Under the pieces are notes generated by a model. That model ran no database searches and was not told where the DNA came from. It saw nothing but the letters and a program-made list of their open reading frames with translations. Shown in pieces: positions 50,160-58,661 of a DNA stretch of 64,000 nucleotides; position 1 is the first letter of the stretch; each line of letters opens with the position of its first letter. The stretch is from positions 1,302,001-1,366,000 of the forward strand of contig OZ244893.1 in assembly GCA_965221485.1 (NCBI GenBank). The letters run 5' to 3'. Source of the stretch: JAJEBT01 sp965221485. Lineage in GTDB: Bacteria > Pseudomonadota > Alphaproteobacteria > MPNO01 > UBA830. A program made the translations under genes and the position numbers.

Positions 50160-51032
50160 ATGAAGCCGGCTCCGTTCCGTTATCTCCTGCCCGCCAGCCT
50201 CGACGAGGCACTGTCGATGCTGAACGAGCACGCACCCGAAGGACGTGTGCTCGCGGGTGGACAGAGCCTTGTTCCCATGATGAATTTCCGGCTGGCGCGT
50301 CCCGCTGTCCTGATCGATCTGAACCAGATACCGGCGCTCGCACATATCAGCGACAGGGATGATCACCTTGCCATCGGCGCCATGACGCGTGAACGCACAA
50401 TCGAATTCAGCCCTCTTGTCAGGTCCGGAACACCTCTTCTCGTTGAAGCGACCAAACATGTCGGCCATCTGCCCATCAGAAGCCGCGGAACTCTTGGAGG
50501 CAGCCTCGCCAATGCCGATCCCGCCGCCGAGTATCCCGCAGTCATCCGCGCTCTCGACTGCAGCCTGATCGTCTGCAGCGTGCGCGGAGAGCGGCGGATT
50601 TCCGCCGATCAGTTCTTTGACGGGCCGCTTTCCACGACCATGGAACCGGACGAAATCCTGACCGAAATCCATATCCCGAAAGCACCTCCAGGCAGCGGCT
50701 GCGCTTTTGTGGAAATCGCCCGACGTCACGGTGATTTTGCGCTCGCCGGCGTTGCCGCACAGGTCACGCTTGTTGAGGGCGTCCCGACGGATATTCACCT
50801 CGCAGCCTGCGGAGTTGGGCCCGGTCCTGTCCGGCTGGCGGCAGCCGAAGCTGCGTTCCTCAGGCTTGGAAACTCCCGGGAGGCCTTGCAATCCATTGCT
50901 GAGGCAGCGGCAGCGGAAGTCGATCCTGACGATGATGTCCATGCAAGCGCCGAATACCGGCGACGGCTGGCCGGAGTCATGACCGGCCGAGCCATCTCCG
51001 CCGCGATACGCCAGGCGGAGACGACCCTATGA
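50160..51032 (+). CDS. Molybdenum hydroxylase FAD-binding subunit, second copy
   Basis: A 290-residue CoxM-type flavoprotein. The first FAD motif is GRVLAGGQSLVPMMNFRLARP and the second is IRSRGTLGGSLANADPAAEYPAVI, which keeps the usual GG-SLANADPAAE pattern better than the first copy in this window. The C-terminal domain follows with EYRRRLAGVMTGRAISAAIRQ. It is the first gene of a plus-strand operon of FAD, Fe-S and Mo subunits followed by an ABC importer. Its stop overlaps the small-subunit start. Confidence 0.94.
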   Translation: MKPAPFRYLLPASLDEALSMLNEHAPEGRVLAGGQSLVPMMNFRLARPAVLIDLNQIPALAHISDRDDHLAIGAMTRERTIEFSPLVRSGTPLLVEATKHVGHLPIRSRGTLGGSLANADPAAEYPAVIRALDCSLIVCSVRGERRISADQFFDGPLSTTMEPDEILTEIHIPKAPPGSGCAFVEIARRHGDFALAGVAAQVTLVEGVPTDIHLAACGVGPGPVRLAAAEAAFLRLGNSREALQSIAEAAAAEVDPDDDVHASAEYRRRLAGVMTGRAISAAIRQAETTL

Positions 51033-51523
51033 CGGAACAGATCACGATCCACGTCACAGTCAACGGATCCCGAGTAAGCGGCACAGCCTTTCCCCGGATG
51101 CTGCTGGTCGATTTCATGCGCGATGTTCTCGGTCTCACCGGCACCCATGTCGGATGCGAGCATGGTGTTTGCGGAGCTTGCACAATCCTGCTCGGGGGAG
51201 AGGCCGTCCGTTCCTGCCTCATGTTTGCAATCCAGGCCAACGAAGCAGAAATCAGGACTGTCGAAGGTCTCGCCAACGGCAGTGAACTGCATCCGTTGCA
51301 AAAACTCTTCTCCGAATATCGCGCCCTTCAATGCGGCTTTTGTACACCCGGAATGCTGATGACGGCACTGGATCTGGTCCATTCTCACGAAGAGCTGGAT
51401 CACGAAGAGATCAGGATCGGCATGTCCGCCGCCCTCTGCCGGTGCACCGGCTATGAAGGCATCGTCCAGGCTGTGGAAGCCTATATGCGCCAGCGCCGTG
51501 ATGGGGACCGGAACCATGACTGA
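51029..51523 (+). CDS. Molybdenum hydroxylase [2Fe-2S] small subunit, second copy
   Basis: A 164-residue iron-sulfur subunit with both cluster motifs intact: GCEHGVCGACTILLGGEAVRSC and QCGFCTPGMLM with CRCTGYEG. The ATG overlaps the FAD-subunit stop (ATGA), and its own stop overlaps the start of the large subunit, so the three subunits are translationally coupled. It should relay electrons from the molybdenum site to FAD. Confidence 0.95.
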   Translation: MTEQITIHVTVNGSRVSGTAFPRMLLVDFMRDVLGLTGTHVGCEHGVCGACTILLGGEAVRSCLMFAIQANEAEIRTVEGLANGSELHPLQKLFSEYRALQCGFCTPGMLMTALDLVHSHEELDHEEIRIGMSAALCRCTGYEGIVQAVEAYMRQRRDGDRNHD

Positions 51524-53894
51524 CGGTCTCCCACGTTATGTCGGGCAATCGGTACCCCGCCGGGAGGATTCGCGCCTTCTTCGCGGAGAAGGAACCTTTA
51601 CCGCGGATATCAGCATTCCCGGCATGCTCCATTTGGCGTTCGCCCGGGCGAGCCTGCCCCATGCCAGAGTGCTCGCAATCGACCTCGAAGATGCCAGACG
51701 TGCTGACGGTGTGGTTTTCGCGGCGTCAGGTCCGGAATTGCAGGATGAAATTCCGCCGATCAGCGGTATGCAGGTGGTCACGCCACAAGGCTATCGGGAT
51801 CAGGTCGACAGTGACATTCTCATCCCCGACCAGGCCCTGCTTGCTTCTGACAAGACCCGATATGTCGGTGAAGCTTTCGCCCTGATCGTCGCGGAAAACC
51901 GGTATTGTGCAGAAGATGCGGTGGAACTGATCGGTACAGATTTCGACGCGCTTTCCCATGTCCTTGATCCGGAAGATGCGGTCCGGGATGGTGCACCCCT
52001 GATTCACGAAAGCCTTGGCCGCAATGTCGCCGCCTTTCTTCACACACGAAAGGGAAAGGGCGCTGCCGCCCTTGATGACGCGCCGCGCCGCTTGAAACGT
52101 CGCTTCGTGCATCACCGCTATGCAGCCATGCCCATAGAATGCCGGGCTGTCGTTGCAAATTACGATTCCCGTACCGATACCCTCACAATCTGGTCATCGA
52201 CCCAGGTCGTTCACTGGGTAAGACGTGAAATCTCGGTCGCTCTCGGCATGCCGGAAGAGCGCATCCATTGCATCGCGCCGGATGTCGGCGGCGGCTTCGG
52301 GGTCAAGGGCCATGTATACCCCGAGGACATCCTGATTGCCTGGCTGGCCAGGCGGCTCGGCCGCCCCGTCAAGTGGACAGAGGATCGCCATGAGCATCTC
52401 CTGAACTCCGCACACTCGCGAGACAACGCCTATGACGTCGAAATCGGTTTCGACGAACAGGGACATATACTGGCAGTTACCAGTGACTTTGTTGTCGATT
52501 CAGGTGCCTATACGCCGGTCGGCGCGGGGATCGCCGGCAACTCAATCGCCCACATGCTGGGCCCTTACCATATCCCCCATTACGAAGCCTGGTGCCGGGT
52601 CGTGCTGACCAATCGCACGCCCAATGCTCCCTATCGCGGCGCCGGCCGACCCGAGGTCACCTTTGCAATGGAACGCGCGGTTGATCTTGTCGCGGCAGAC
52701 CTCGATCTGGATCCGGCGGAAATCCGGTTCCGCAACATGATACCGGCCGAGAACATGCCCTATGAAGTCGGACTGACCTACCGGGATGGTGTTCCGATCG
52801 TCTATGACAGCGGCGACTATCCCCGGGCCCTCTCACGCGCACTCGAGGAACTCGGCGGTCTTGAGGCCATTCGAAACCGCCAGCAGACGGCACGAACCGA
52901 GGGCCGTTACCTCGGCCTCGGTCTTGGCTGTTACGTCGAAGGGACCGGGGTCGGCCCCTTCGAGGGGGCCACAGTCAAGATTGATTCCACCGGCAAGATC
53001 ATGGTTGCCACCGGCGCCTGCCCGCAGGGCCAAGGCCAGGAGACGATCTTCGCCCAGATTGCTGCCGACATCTGGCAGGTGCCGATCGAAGACGTCTTCG
53101 TTACGCTCGCCGACACCTCGGCCGTTACCATGGGATATGGCTCGATTGCCAGCCGAAGTACGGTTACTGCTTCCGGCGCAATCCGGGGCGCAAGCGACCA
53201 TATTCGCGACAAGTTGTTCGCCATTGCCGGTGAAATCCTTGAAGCGGACACCGGCGATCTCGAAATACGTGACGGAGGTGTCGGGGTCAGGGGTGTTCCC
53301 GATCTTCATCTCACTTTCTCCGAACTGGCGCGCGCAGCGCGCCCCGGATGGGATCATCGACGCCCCGCGGGCGTTGAGGCGGGTCTCGAAGCTACCTCCT
53401 ATTACGAACCGCCAACCGTCACCTGGGCCTATGCGGCCAATGCCGCTATCGTCGAAATCGAGCCCGAAACGGGCCGGATCCACATCGAACACTACGTGGA
53501 AGTCCACGATGCCGGAAAACTCGTCAATCCCGCGATCGCGGATGGTCAGGTCAAGGGTGGGCTGGCCCAGGGGCTCGGCGGCGGATTGCTCGAAGAGCTG
53601 ACCTATGACCCCGAAGGCCAGCTTCTGACGGGAAGCCTGATGGACTACCTGCTGCCGACCGCCGCCGATATCCCGCCCCTCACCGTTGTTCATCAGGAAA
53701 CTCCGTCTCCGCTCAATGCGCTTGGTGTGAAGGGACTCGGCGAGGGCGGCGCCATCGCTCCACCTGTGGTAATTGCCAATGCAGTGTGTGACGCATTGGG
53801 CGGTCTGGAGCTGAACGCAACACCCGTGCGGTGGCAGGATATCGTCACCCGAATGGATGAGTTGCGCAGAACCGACGAAGGCCGTGCCGGCTGA
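51516..53894 (+). CDS. Molybdenum hydroxylase large subunit, second copy (CoxL form II-like)
   Basis: A 792-residue molybdenum subunit. N-terminal hammerhead: YVGQSVPRREDSRLLRGEGTFTADI. The Mo-cofactor domain shows APDVGGGFGVKGHVYPED and, at about residue 370, PYRGAGRPE, the form II loop in place of the AYRCSFR of true CO dehydrogenase. The catalytic Glu lies in GVKGLGEGGAIAPPVVIANAV near the C-terminus. The substrate is therefore probably an aromatic or heterocyclic compound or an aldehyde rather than CO. The start at 51516 (MTDGLPRYVGQSVP) overlaps the small-subunit stop. The ABC ATPase gene begins before this gene ends. Confidence 0.93.
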   Translation: MTDGLPRYVGQSVPRREDSRLLRGEGTFTADISIPGMLHLAFARASLPHARVLAIDLEDARRADGVVFAASGPELQDEIPPISGMQVVTPQGYRDQVDSDILIPDQALLASDKTRYVGEAFALIVAENRYCAEDAVELIGTDFDALSHVLDPEDAVRDGAPLIHESLGRNVAAFLHTRKGKGAAALDDAPRRLKRRFVHHRYAAMPIECRAVVANYDSRTDTLTIWSSTQVVHWVRREISVALGMPEERIHCIAPDVGGGFGVKGHVYPEDILIAWLARRLGRPVKWTEDRHEHLLNSAHSRDNAYDVEIGFDEQGHILAVTSDFVVDSGAYTPVGAGIAGNSIAHMLGPYHIPHYEAWCRVVLTNRTPNAPYRGAGRPEVTFAMERAVDLVAADLDLDPAEIRFRNMIPAENMPYEVGLTYRDGVPIVYDSGDYPRALSRALEELGGLEAIRNRQQTARTEGRYLGLGLGCYVEGTGVGPFEGATVKIDSTGKIMVATGACPQGQGQETIFAQIAADIWQVPIEDVFVTLADTSAVTMGYGSIASRSTVTASGAIRGASDHIRDKLFAIAGEILEADTGDLEIRDGGVGVRGVPDLHLTFSELARAARPGWDHRRPAGVEAGLEATSYYEPPTVTWAYAANAAIVEIEPETGRIHIEHYVEVHDAGKLVNPAIADGQVKGGLAQGLGGGLLEELTYDPEGQLLTGSLMDYLLPTAADIPPLTVVHQETPSPLNALGVKGLGEGGAIAPPVVIANAVCDALGGLELNATPVRWQDIVTRMDELRRTDEGRAG

Positions 53895-54702
53895 CCAGTC
53901 CATCAGTGGCCGGCCGCGGAAGCCGCTGACGGACGTGCTGATCGATATCAATCACGTCGGGAAAACATTTTTCGGTCAGGACGGTTCCGAAATCGAGGCG
54001 CTTCTCGATACCGATCTTCAGATCGATAACGGAGAGTTCGTCTCAATTGTCGGGCCGAGTGGCTGTGGAAAGAGTACGCTGCTTTCTCTCGTCGGCGGGT
54101 TGATCGAAGCCAGCCAGGGGGAAGTCCGGATCAGCGACCGCATTGTCGACGGTCCCTATACGGACCTCGGTTTTGCTTTTCAGAACGACCTTCTGGTCGA
54201 CTGGCGGACTGTCCTCGGCAATGTGATGTTGCAATGCGACATGCGAGGTCTGGACCGGCGCGCGCATCGTGACCGGGCGATGGAACTCATCGCCTCGGTG
54301 GGACTCAGTGGATTCGAAGACAAGCGTCCCTTCGAGCTCTCGGGCGGAATGCGTCAACGGGTCGCACTATGCCGGGCTCTCCTCCTTGACCCTCCCATGC
54401 TCCTCATGGACGAGCCATTCGGTGCGCTCGACGCCCTGACAAGAGAACAGATGCAGATCGATCTGCTGTCCGTTTGGCAGGAAACCCGGAAGACCGTGCT
54501 GTTCGTGACACACAGTATCAGTGAGGCTGTCTTCCTCTCCGACCGGATCATTGTCATGACCCCCCGGCCCGGACGGGTCCGGGACATCATCCCCGTCGAC
54601 CTGGAACGGCCAAGGGACCTCGATATTCGCGACAGCAGTGCGTTCGGTGCCATCGTTCGCCGGATCAGGTTGCTGTTTCTCGAAATGGGAGTCATTCATT
54701 GA
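53857..54702 (+). CDS. ABC transporter ATP-binding protein (SsuB/TauB class), second system
   Basis: A 281-residue importer ATPase. Walker A is GPSGCGKST, Q-loop FAFQNDLLVDWRTVLGNVML, signature LSGGMRQRVALCRAL, Walker B MLLMDEPFGALD, and switch His in FVTHSISEAVFLSDR. An extra 25-residue polar N-terminus is present if the ATG at 53857 is used, overlapping the Mo subunit by 38 bp; GTG codons at 53884 and 53935 are alternatives. The order in this operon is Mo hydroxylase, ATPase, permease, binding protein, cupin, aldehyde dehydrogenase. Confidence 0.92.
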   Translation: MSCAEPTKAVPADQSISGRPRKPLTDVLIDINHVGKTFFGQDGSEIEALLDTDLQIDNGEFVSIVGPSGCGKSTLLSLVGGLIEASQGEVRISDRIVDGPYTDLGFAFQNDLLVDWRTVLGNVMLQCDMRGLDRRAHRDRAMELIASVGLSGFEDKRPFELSGGMRQRVALCRALLLDPPMLLMDEPFGALDALTREQMQIDLLSVWQETRKTVLFVTHSISEAVFLSDRIIVMTPRPGRVRDIIPVDLERPRDLDIRDSSAFGAIVRRIRLLFLEMGVIH

Positions 54703-55535
54703 CCGCTTCGGAACAGAACTCCAGGAACGCAACGGCCGATCACGGGCGCCGCCAGCGCAGTCCATTGCCCGGATGGTGGGTCGACACGGCCTGGATGATA
54801 TTGTCTCTCCTGATCGTGCTCGGCGTCTGGGAAGGCATTGTTGCGATGTTCGACGTCCCGGCACACCTTCTGCCGCGTCCCTGGTCGGTCCTGATCGTGT
54901 CAGCTGCCAGCTGGCAGGTCATCGTCGATCATTCCTGGCATACAACCCTGGCAGTCCTGGTCGGTTACGGGCTCGCGGTCGTTGTGGCCGTACCCACGGC
55001 CATCGGGATCGTGCTGTCGCGCCGGGTGGAGCGTCTTCTCTATCCGCCGCTTGTGGCGACCCAGAGTATTCCCAAGATTGCCCTTGCACCGCTGTTCATC
55101 GTCTGGTTCGGTTTCGGTATTGAAACCAAGGTCTCGGTCGCCTTTCTGATCTGTTTCTTCCCGATTGTTGTCGACACGATCGTCGGCCTCCGCAGTATCG
55201 ATCCGGCGCTGATACAGCTCGCACGATCAATGGGCGCACCCCCCTACAGGATTTTTCTGAGGCTGCGTCTGCCCGGTGCGCTGCCAAGCATGTTCGGCGG
55301 CCTCAAGGTCGCATCTGCCCTTGCCGTTGTGGGTGCATTGACAGGCGAATATATCGCATCGGACTCCGGACTCGGCTATATTCTTCTCAGTGCCTCGGGG
55401 GAAATGAACACGTCCCTGCTGTTTGGCGTACTGATAGTGCTGTCGATCCTTGCGATGCTGTTCTTTTACGCGATCGAACTCCTCGAACGACTGCTTATCC
55501 CCTGGCATGTCTCGCAACGAAGCCAGGGGCCCTGA
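54699..55535 (+). CDS. ABC transporter permease, second system
   Basis: A 278-residue permease of the SsuC/TauC class with about six hydrophobic segments, beginning with WWVDTAWMILSLLIVLGVWEGIVAMF after a polar 25-residue N-terminus. The EAA loop is DPALIQLARSMGAPPYRIFLRLRLPGALPSMFGGLKVASALAVVGA, which docks onto the ATPase. Its start overlaps the ATPase stop. Only one permease is encoded here, so the channel is presumably a homodimer, unlike the two-permease system at 31.5-33.1 kb. Confidence 0.92.
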   Translation: MTASEQNSRNATADHGRRQRSPLPGWWVDTAWMILSLLIVLGVWEGIVAMFDVPAHLLPRPWSVLIVSAASWQVIVDHSWHTTLAVLVGYGLAVVVAVPTAIGIVLSRRVERLLYPPLVATQSIPKIALAPLFIVWFGFGIETKVSVAFLICFFPIVVDTIVGLRSIDPALIQLARSMGAPPYRIFLRLRLPGALPSMFGGLKVASALAVVGALTGEYIASDSGLGYILLSASGEMNTSLLFGVLIVLSILAMLFFYAIELLERLLIPWHVSQRSQGP

Positions 55536-55591
55536 CGCGCGGGATCGCATAACGAGCCGGGTCATGACATCGGCCCACAATGGAGGAAACC

Positions 55592-56560
55592 ATGACGTTC
55601 AAAAGACTTGCATTCGCAGCGACAGGCCTGCTTGGCCTGACGTTTGCCGCTCCTGTGAGCGCAGCAGACAACGTGACCCTGCGGCTGGACTGGGTACTCG
55701 GCGGCTATCACGCCGTCTGGCATTATGCGAAGGACCAGGGTGTGTTTTCCAGGAACGGCATCGACATCGCGCTCCGCGAAGGCCGCGGGTCCATGACGAC
55801 CTCACAAACGGTTGGAAACCGTTCCGACGAATTCGGGACGGCCGACGGCGGCGCGATGATGGTCCTTCGATCCAAGGGCCTCAAGACGAAAATGGTGGCC
55901 GGTTTCCTGCGTACCGGGCCCAGTGCCCTGATCTTTCCGAAAAAGCTCGGATTGAAGAGCTGGAAGGATGTCAACGACCTCAAGATCTCCGATGCCGCAG
56001 GCGGCAGTACAATTTACCTCTTCAAGGCCGTCGAAAAGGCCATGGGCCTCAGCGGCAACAAGATCGTTCTGGTGGCGCCGCCGGCCAAGGTCAGTTCGGT
56101 TCTGTCGGGAACGGTCGACGCGACCAATTCCTTTGGCTTTCTGCAGAAGCCCATCATGGAATCAAAGGGCGTACCGGCCGACTATCTGAGTTTTGCAGAA
56201 GCCGGCGTCAACATGCCTGGGCTTGCGGTGATTGCCCATGAAGACCTGATCAGCGAAAAGAGCGATCTGGTATCGCGCATGGTGGCCTCGGTGCAGGAAG
56301 CGCTCCGCATCGTCCAGGAAAATCCGGAGGCTGCCATCGATTCCCTTCTCAAGGCCAAGCCGACCCTCAATCGCGACATTCACCTTGCGATCCTCAAATC
56401 CTCCTTCGCGCTCTATCACAGCGAAGCCAGCAAGGGTCAGCCGCTGGGGTGGATCCCTCCGGCTGATATCGACAATGCCCAGAACATCCTGGTGGAGTAC
56501 GAGCAGATTGCTGTAAAGGCCGCGGCCACAGATTATTTCACCAACGCATTCATTCGCTGA
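55592..56560 (+). CDS. ABC transporter substrate-binding protein, NMT1/THI5-like, second system
   Basis: A 322-residue periplasmic binding protein. Signal peptide: residues 1-25 (LAFAATGLLGLTFAAPVSAADN). The mature N-terminus VTLRLDWVLGGYHAVWHYAKDQGVFSRNGIDIALREGRG is the NMT1 pattern, followed by DEFGTADGGAMMVLRSKG and PADYLSFAEAGVNMPGLAVIAHEDLI. The ATG at 55592 follows GGAGGAAACC; an ATG at 55580 is 4 codons earlier. It is the third component of the importer in this operon. The ligand is likely the substrate of the Mo hydroxylase encoded upstream, an inference from gene order. Confidence 0.9.
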   Translation: MTFKRLAFAATGLLGLTFAAPVSAADNVTLRLDWVLGGYHAVWHYAKDQGVFSRNGIDIALREGRGSMTTSQTVGNRSDEFGTADGGAMMVLRSKGLKTKMVAGFLRTGPSALIFPKKLGLKSWKDVNDLKISDAAGGSTIYLFKAVEKAMGLSGNKIVLVAPPAKVSSVLSGTVDATNSFGFLQKPIMESKGVPADYLSFAEAGVNMPGLAVIAHEDLISEKSDLVSRMVASVQEALRIVQENPEAAIDSLLKAKPTLNRDIHLAILKSSFALYHSEASKGQPLGWIPPADIDNAQNILVEYEQIAVKAAATDYFTNAFIR

Positions 56561-56568
56561 AGTGCCGG

Positions 56569-57099
56569 ATGACGGATCACACCGCACGCCATCCGCGGAG
56601 TCCCGAATTCGCGGAGATGAGTCTCGAGCAAATCGCCGATCGGCAGATTGCGCATTTCAAGGACCGAAAGCCGGACTGGGCCGCGTTTTCAGATGCGCTG
56701 ATAGACGGATATCGCCGCGCCCAGCACCGATTTATCGGAAACACCAGTGGCAAGGGCGATCCGTCCGTCATCCCGACCGGTGGCTTCACACTCAGTGTGA
56801 TGTATGTACCACCGGGTGAAGGAAATGCAGCCCACACCCATGAGGTCGAGGAAGTTTTCTTCATCCTCCAGGGACATCTCATGGTGTTCCTGGAGGACGA
56901 GACCGGACATCAGATCGAGCGCCATCTGGGTCCATGGGACTGCATTTCCTGCCCGGCGGGTGTGATTCACGGATATCGGAACGAGAGCGTGGAACCGGTC
57001 TATCTGCAGGTCATGCTCGGTACCGGTCGGAAACCTGACCTGATGGGCTACGCGAACGAGGATCTTTACAGGAACAGGCGTGCGCATCTCGAACCGTAA
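56569..57099 (+). CDS. Cupin-domain protein, second paralogue
   Basis: A 176-residue single cupin domain with metal motif AAHTHEVEEVFFILQG and second motif PAGVIHGYRNES. The N-terminal helical region (KPDWAAFSDALIDGYRRAQHRFIGN) aligns throughout with the cupin at 48527-49069. It is encoded 8 bp after the binding-protein stop, in the operon with the second Mo hydroxylase and ABC importer. The Glu and His ligands of both motifs are kept, so it probably binds Fe or Mn. It may be an extradiol-like dioxygenase or another pathway enzyme. Confidence 0.87.
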   Translation: MTDHTARHPRSPEFAEMSLEQIADRQIAHFKDRKPDWAAFSDALIDGYRRAQHRFIGNTSGKGDPSVIPTGGFTLSVMYVPPGEGNAAHTHEVEEVFFILQGHLMVFLEDETGHQIERHLGPWDCISCPAGVIHGYRNESVEPVYLQVMLGTGRKPDLMGYANEDLYRNRRAHLEP

Positions 57100-57185
57100 G
57101 CCCCGGCACACTCGCCGGTCAGTGGCGGATCGTTCCGCCTGACGCATCCCGGGCTTCTGAACCGCGACTGCAAAGGAGCGCTGCC

Positions 57186-58637
57186 ATGACAGCAGACCGG
57201 CCCATTTCCTGGCCGTGGATCGACGGGACATTCCGCAAAATTTCTGACGCAAGCATCGAGGAGCTGAGGTCGCCCTGGGATGACACCCTCGTTGATCGTG
57301 TCGCCATGGTCGATCGACCAGTCATTGATGCTGCCGTATCCGCAGCCAGGGAGGCGTTCGAAACAAATCTCGGTGCGACACCCGCAATACGCGCCGAATG
57401 GCTCAGGGCCGCCGCCTCTGAGATCGAAAAGGAACGGGAAACCATCGCCGGTATCACGATGCGCGCCCTGGGCAAACCGCGACGTGCCTGCGGGATCGAA
57501 GTTGCGCGTTCAATTGCGTTTCCCAGATTATGCGCGGAGCAGCTGGTACGCATGGAGGGCGAGGTTCTGCCCCTTGATGCCCTCGCGATGGGAGCACAAC
57601 GATTTGGTTTCACCCGTCGCCATCCCCATGGGGTTGTCGCCGCCTATACGCCTTTCAATGCTCCCTCAAACCTGTTGATGCAAAAGCTCGCCCCCGCGAT
57701 CGCCATGGGCAATGCCGTGATCATCAAACCTGCGTTTGAAGGAGTGGGAGAGGCCTTGCTCATTGCCGAATGCTTCCATCGGGGCGGTGTTCCCGCCGGC
57801 CTTGTCAATGTCGTTCCCTGCCGGAGAGAGACCGCCGGCTACCTCGCCGGCCATGCGGATGTCGCACTCGTAACGCTGACCGGCGGCACGGCGGCCGGGA
57901 ACGCCCTCGCCAGCGCGGCCGGAGCCAAACCCTTCATCGGCGAGCTGGGCGGCAACGCAGCCAATATCGTTTGCGCCGACGCCGATATCGAGGACGCTGC
58001 ACGCCGGATCGCCCCGTCTGCTTTCGAGGCCAGCGGGCAGCAATGTATTTCGGCGCAGCGAATTATCGTCGAAGAAAGCGTTCTGCCGGACTTCATGGCG
58101 TGCTTTGTCGAAACAGCGAAGGCGCTCAGGGTTGGCGACCCGGCACATGCTGATACGGATGTGGGGCCCATGGTCAACCGGGCCAACGCCGACCGGGTGG
58201 AAGCCATGGTCGCGGAGGCCGTCGCTGCCGGTTCAGTCGCGGCGCTCCCGATCAAGCGTGACGGAAATATCATCCATCCGACGATTTTACTGGCCCCCGC
58301 CCGGGATGCGCGTGTGGTCAGGGAGGAAATATTCGGTCCGGTCGTGGTGGTCATTCCTGCGGCGGATATCGATGATGCGATTGCAATCGCCAATGATTCG
58401 GCCTTCGGCCTTCAGTCATCCTGTTTCACCTCCAGCCTTGAGACAGCCTTTCGCATGTCTGACGAATTGAGGGTGGGTTCCCTGTGGATCAATGAAGGAA
58501 GCCGTTTCCGTATGGACACGACCCCGTTCGGTGGCGTGGGAGACAGTGGACATGGGCGCGAAGGTGTGCGGTACGCCATGGAGGAGCTGTCCTATGTGCG
58601 TTTTACGGGACTGAGGTTCCCGGGCCGCGAACGCTGA
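57186..58637 (+). CDS. Aldehyde dehydrogenase family protein
   Basis: A 483-residue NAD(P)-dependent aldehyde dehydrogenase. It shows the N-terminal FNAPSNLLMQKLAPAIAMGNAVIIKPA nucleotide-binding segment, VTLTGGTAAGNALASAAG, the general-base Glu in FIGELGGNAANIV, the catalytic Cys in EASGQQCISAQRIIV, and REEIFGPVVVV. Ending FGGVGDSGHGREGVRYAMEELSYVRF is typical. The RBS AAAGGAG lies 7 nt before the ATG. It follows the cupin by 86 bp and may be in the same operon, oxidising a semialdehyde formed after ring opening. The aldehyde is unknown. Confidence 0.94.
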   Translation: MTADRPISWPWIDGTFRKISDASIEELRSPWDDTLVDRVAMVDRPVIDAAVSAAREAFETNLGATPAIRAEWLRAAASEIEKERETIAGITMRALGKPRRACGIEVARSIAFPRLCAEQLVRMEGEVLPLDALAMGAQRFGFTRRHPHGVVAAYTPFNAPSNLLMQKLAPAIAMGNAVIIKPAFEGVGEALLIAECFHRGGVPAGLVNVVPCRRETAGYLAGHADVALVTLTGGTAAGNALASAAGAKPFIGELGGNAANIVCADADIEDAARRIAPSAFEASGQQCISAQRIIVEESVLPDFMACFVETAKALRVGDPAHADTDVGPMVNRANADRVEAMVAEAVAAGSVAALPIKRDGNIIHPTILLAPARDARVVREEIFGPVVVVIPAADIDDAIAIANDSAFGLQSSCFTSSLETAFRMSDELRVGSLWINEGSRFRMDTTPFGGVGDSGHGREGVRYAMEELSYVRFTGLRFPGRER

Positions 58638-58661
58638 CTTGCCATCCATCGCGGAGACCTG

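Noticed and set aside
51516..53894. Annotation as true CO dehydrogenase large subunit
   Set aside because: The form I active-site loop AYRCSFR is missing; PYRGAGR is present instead.
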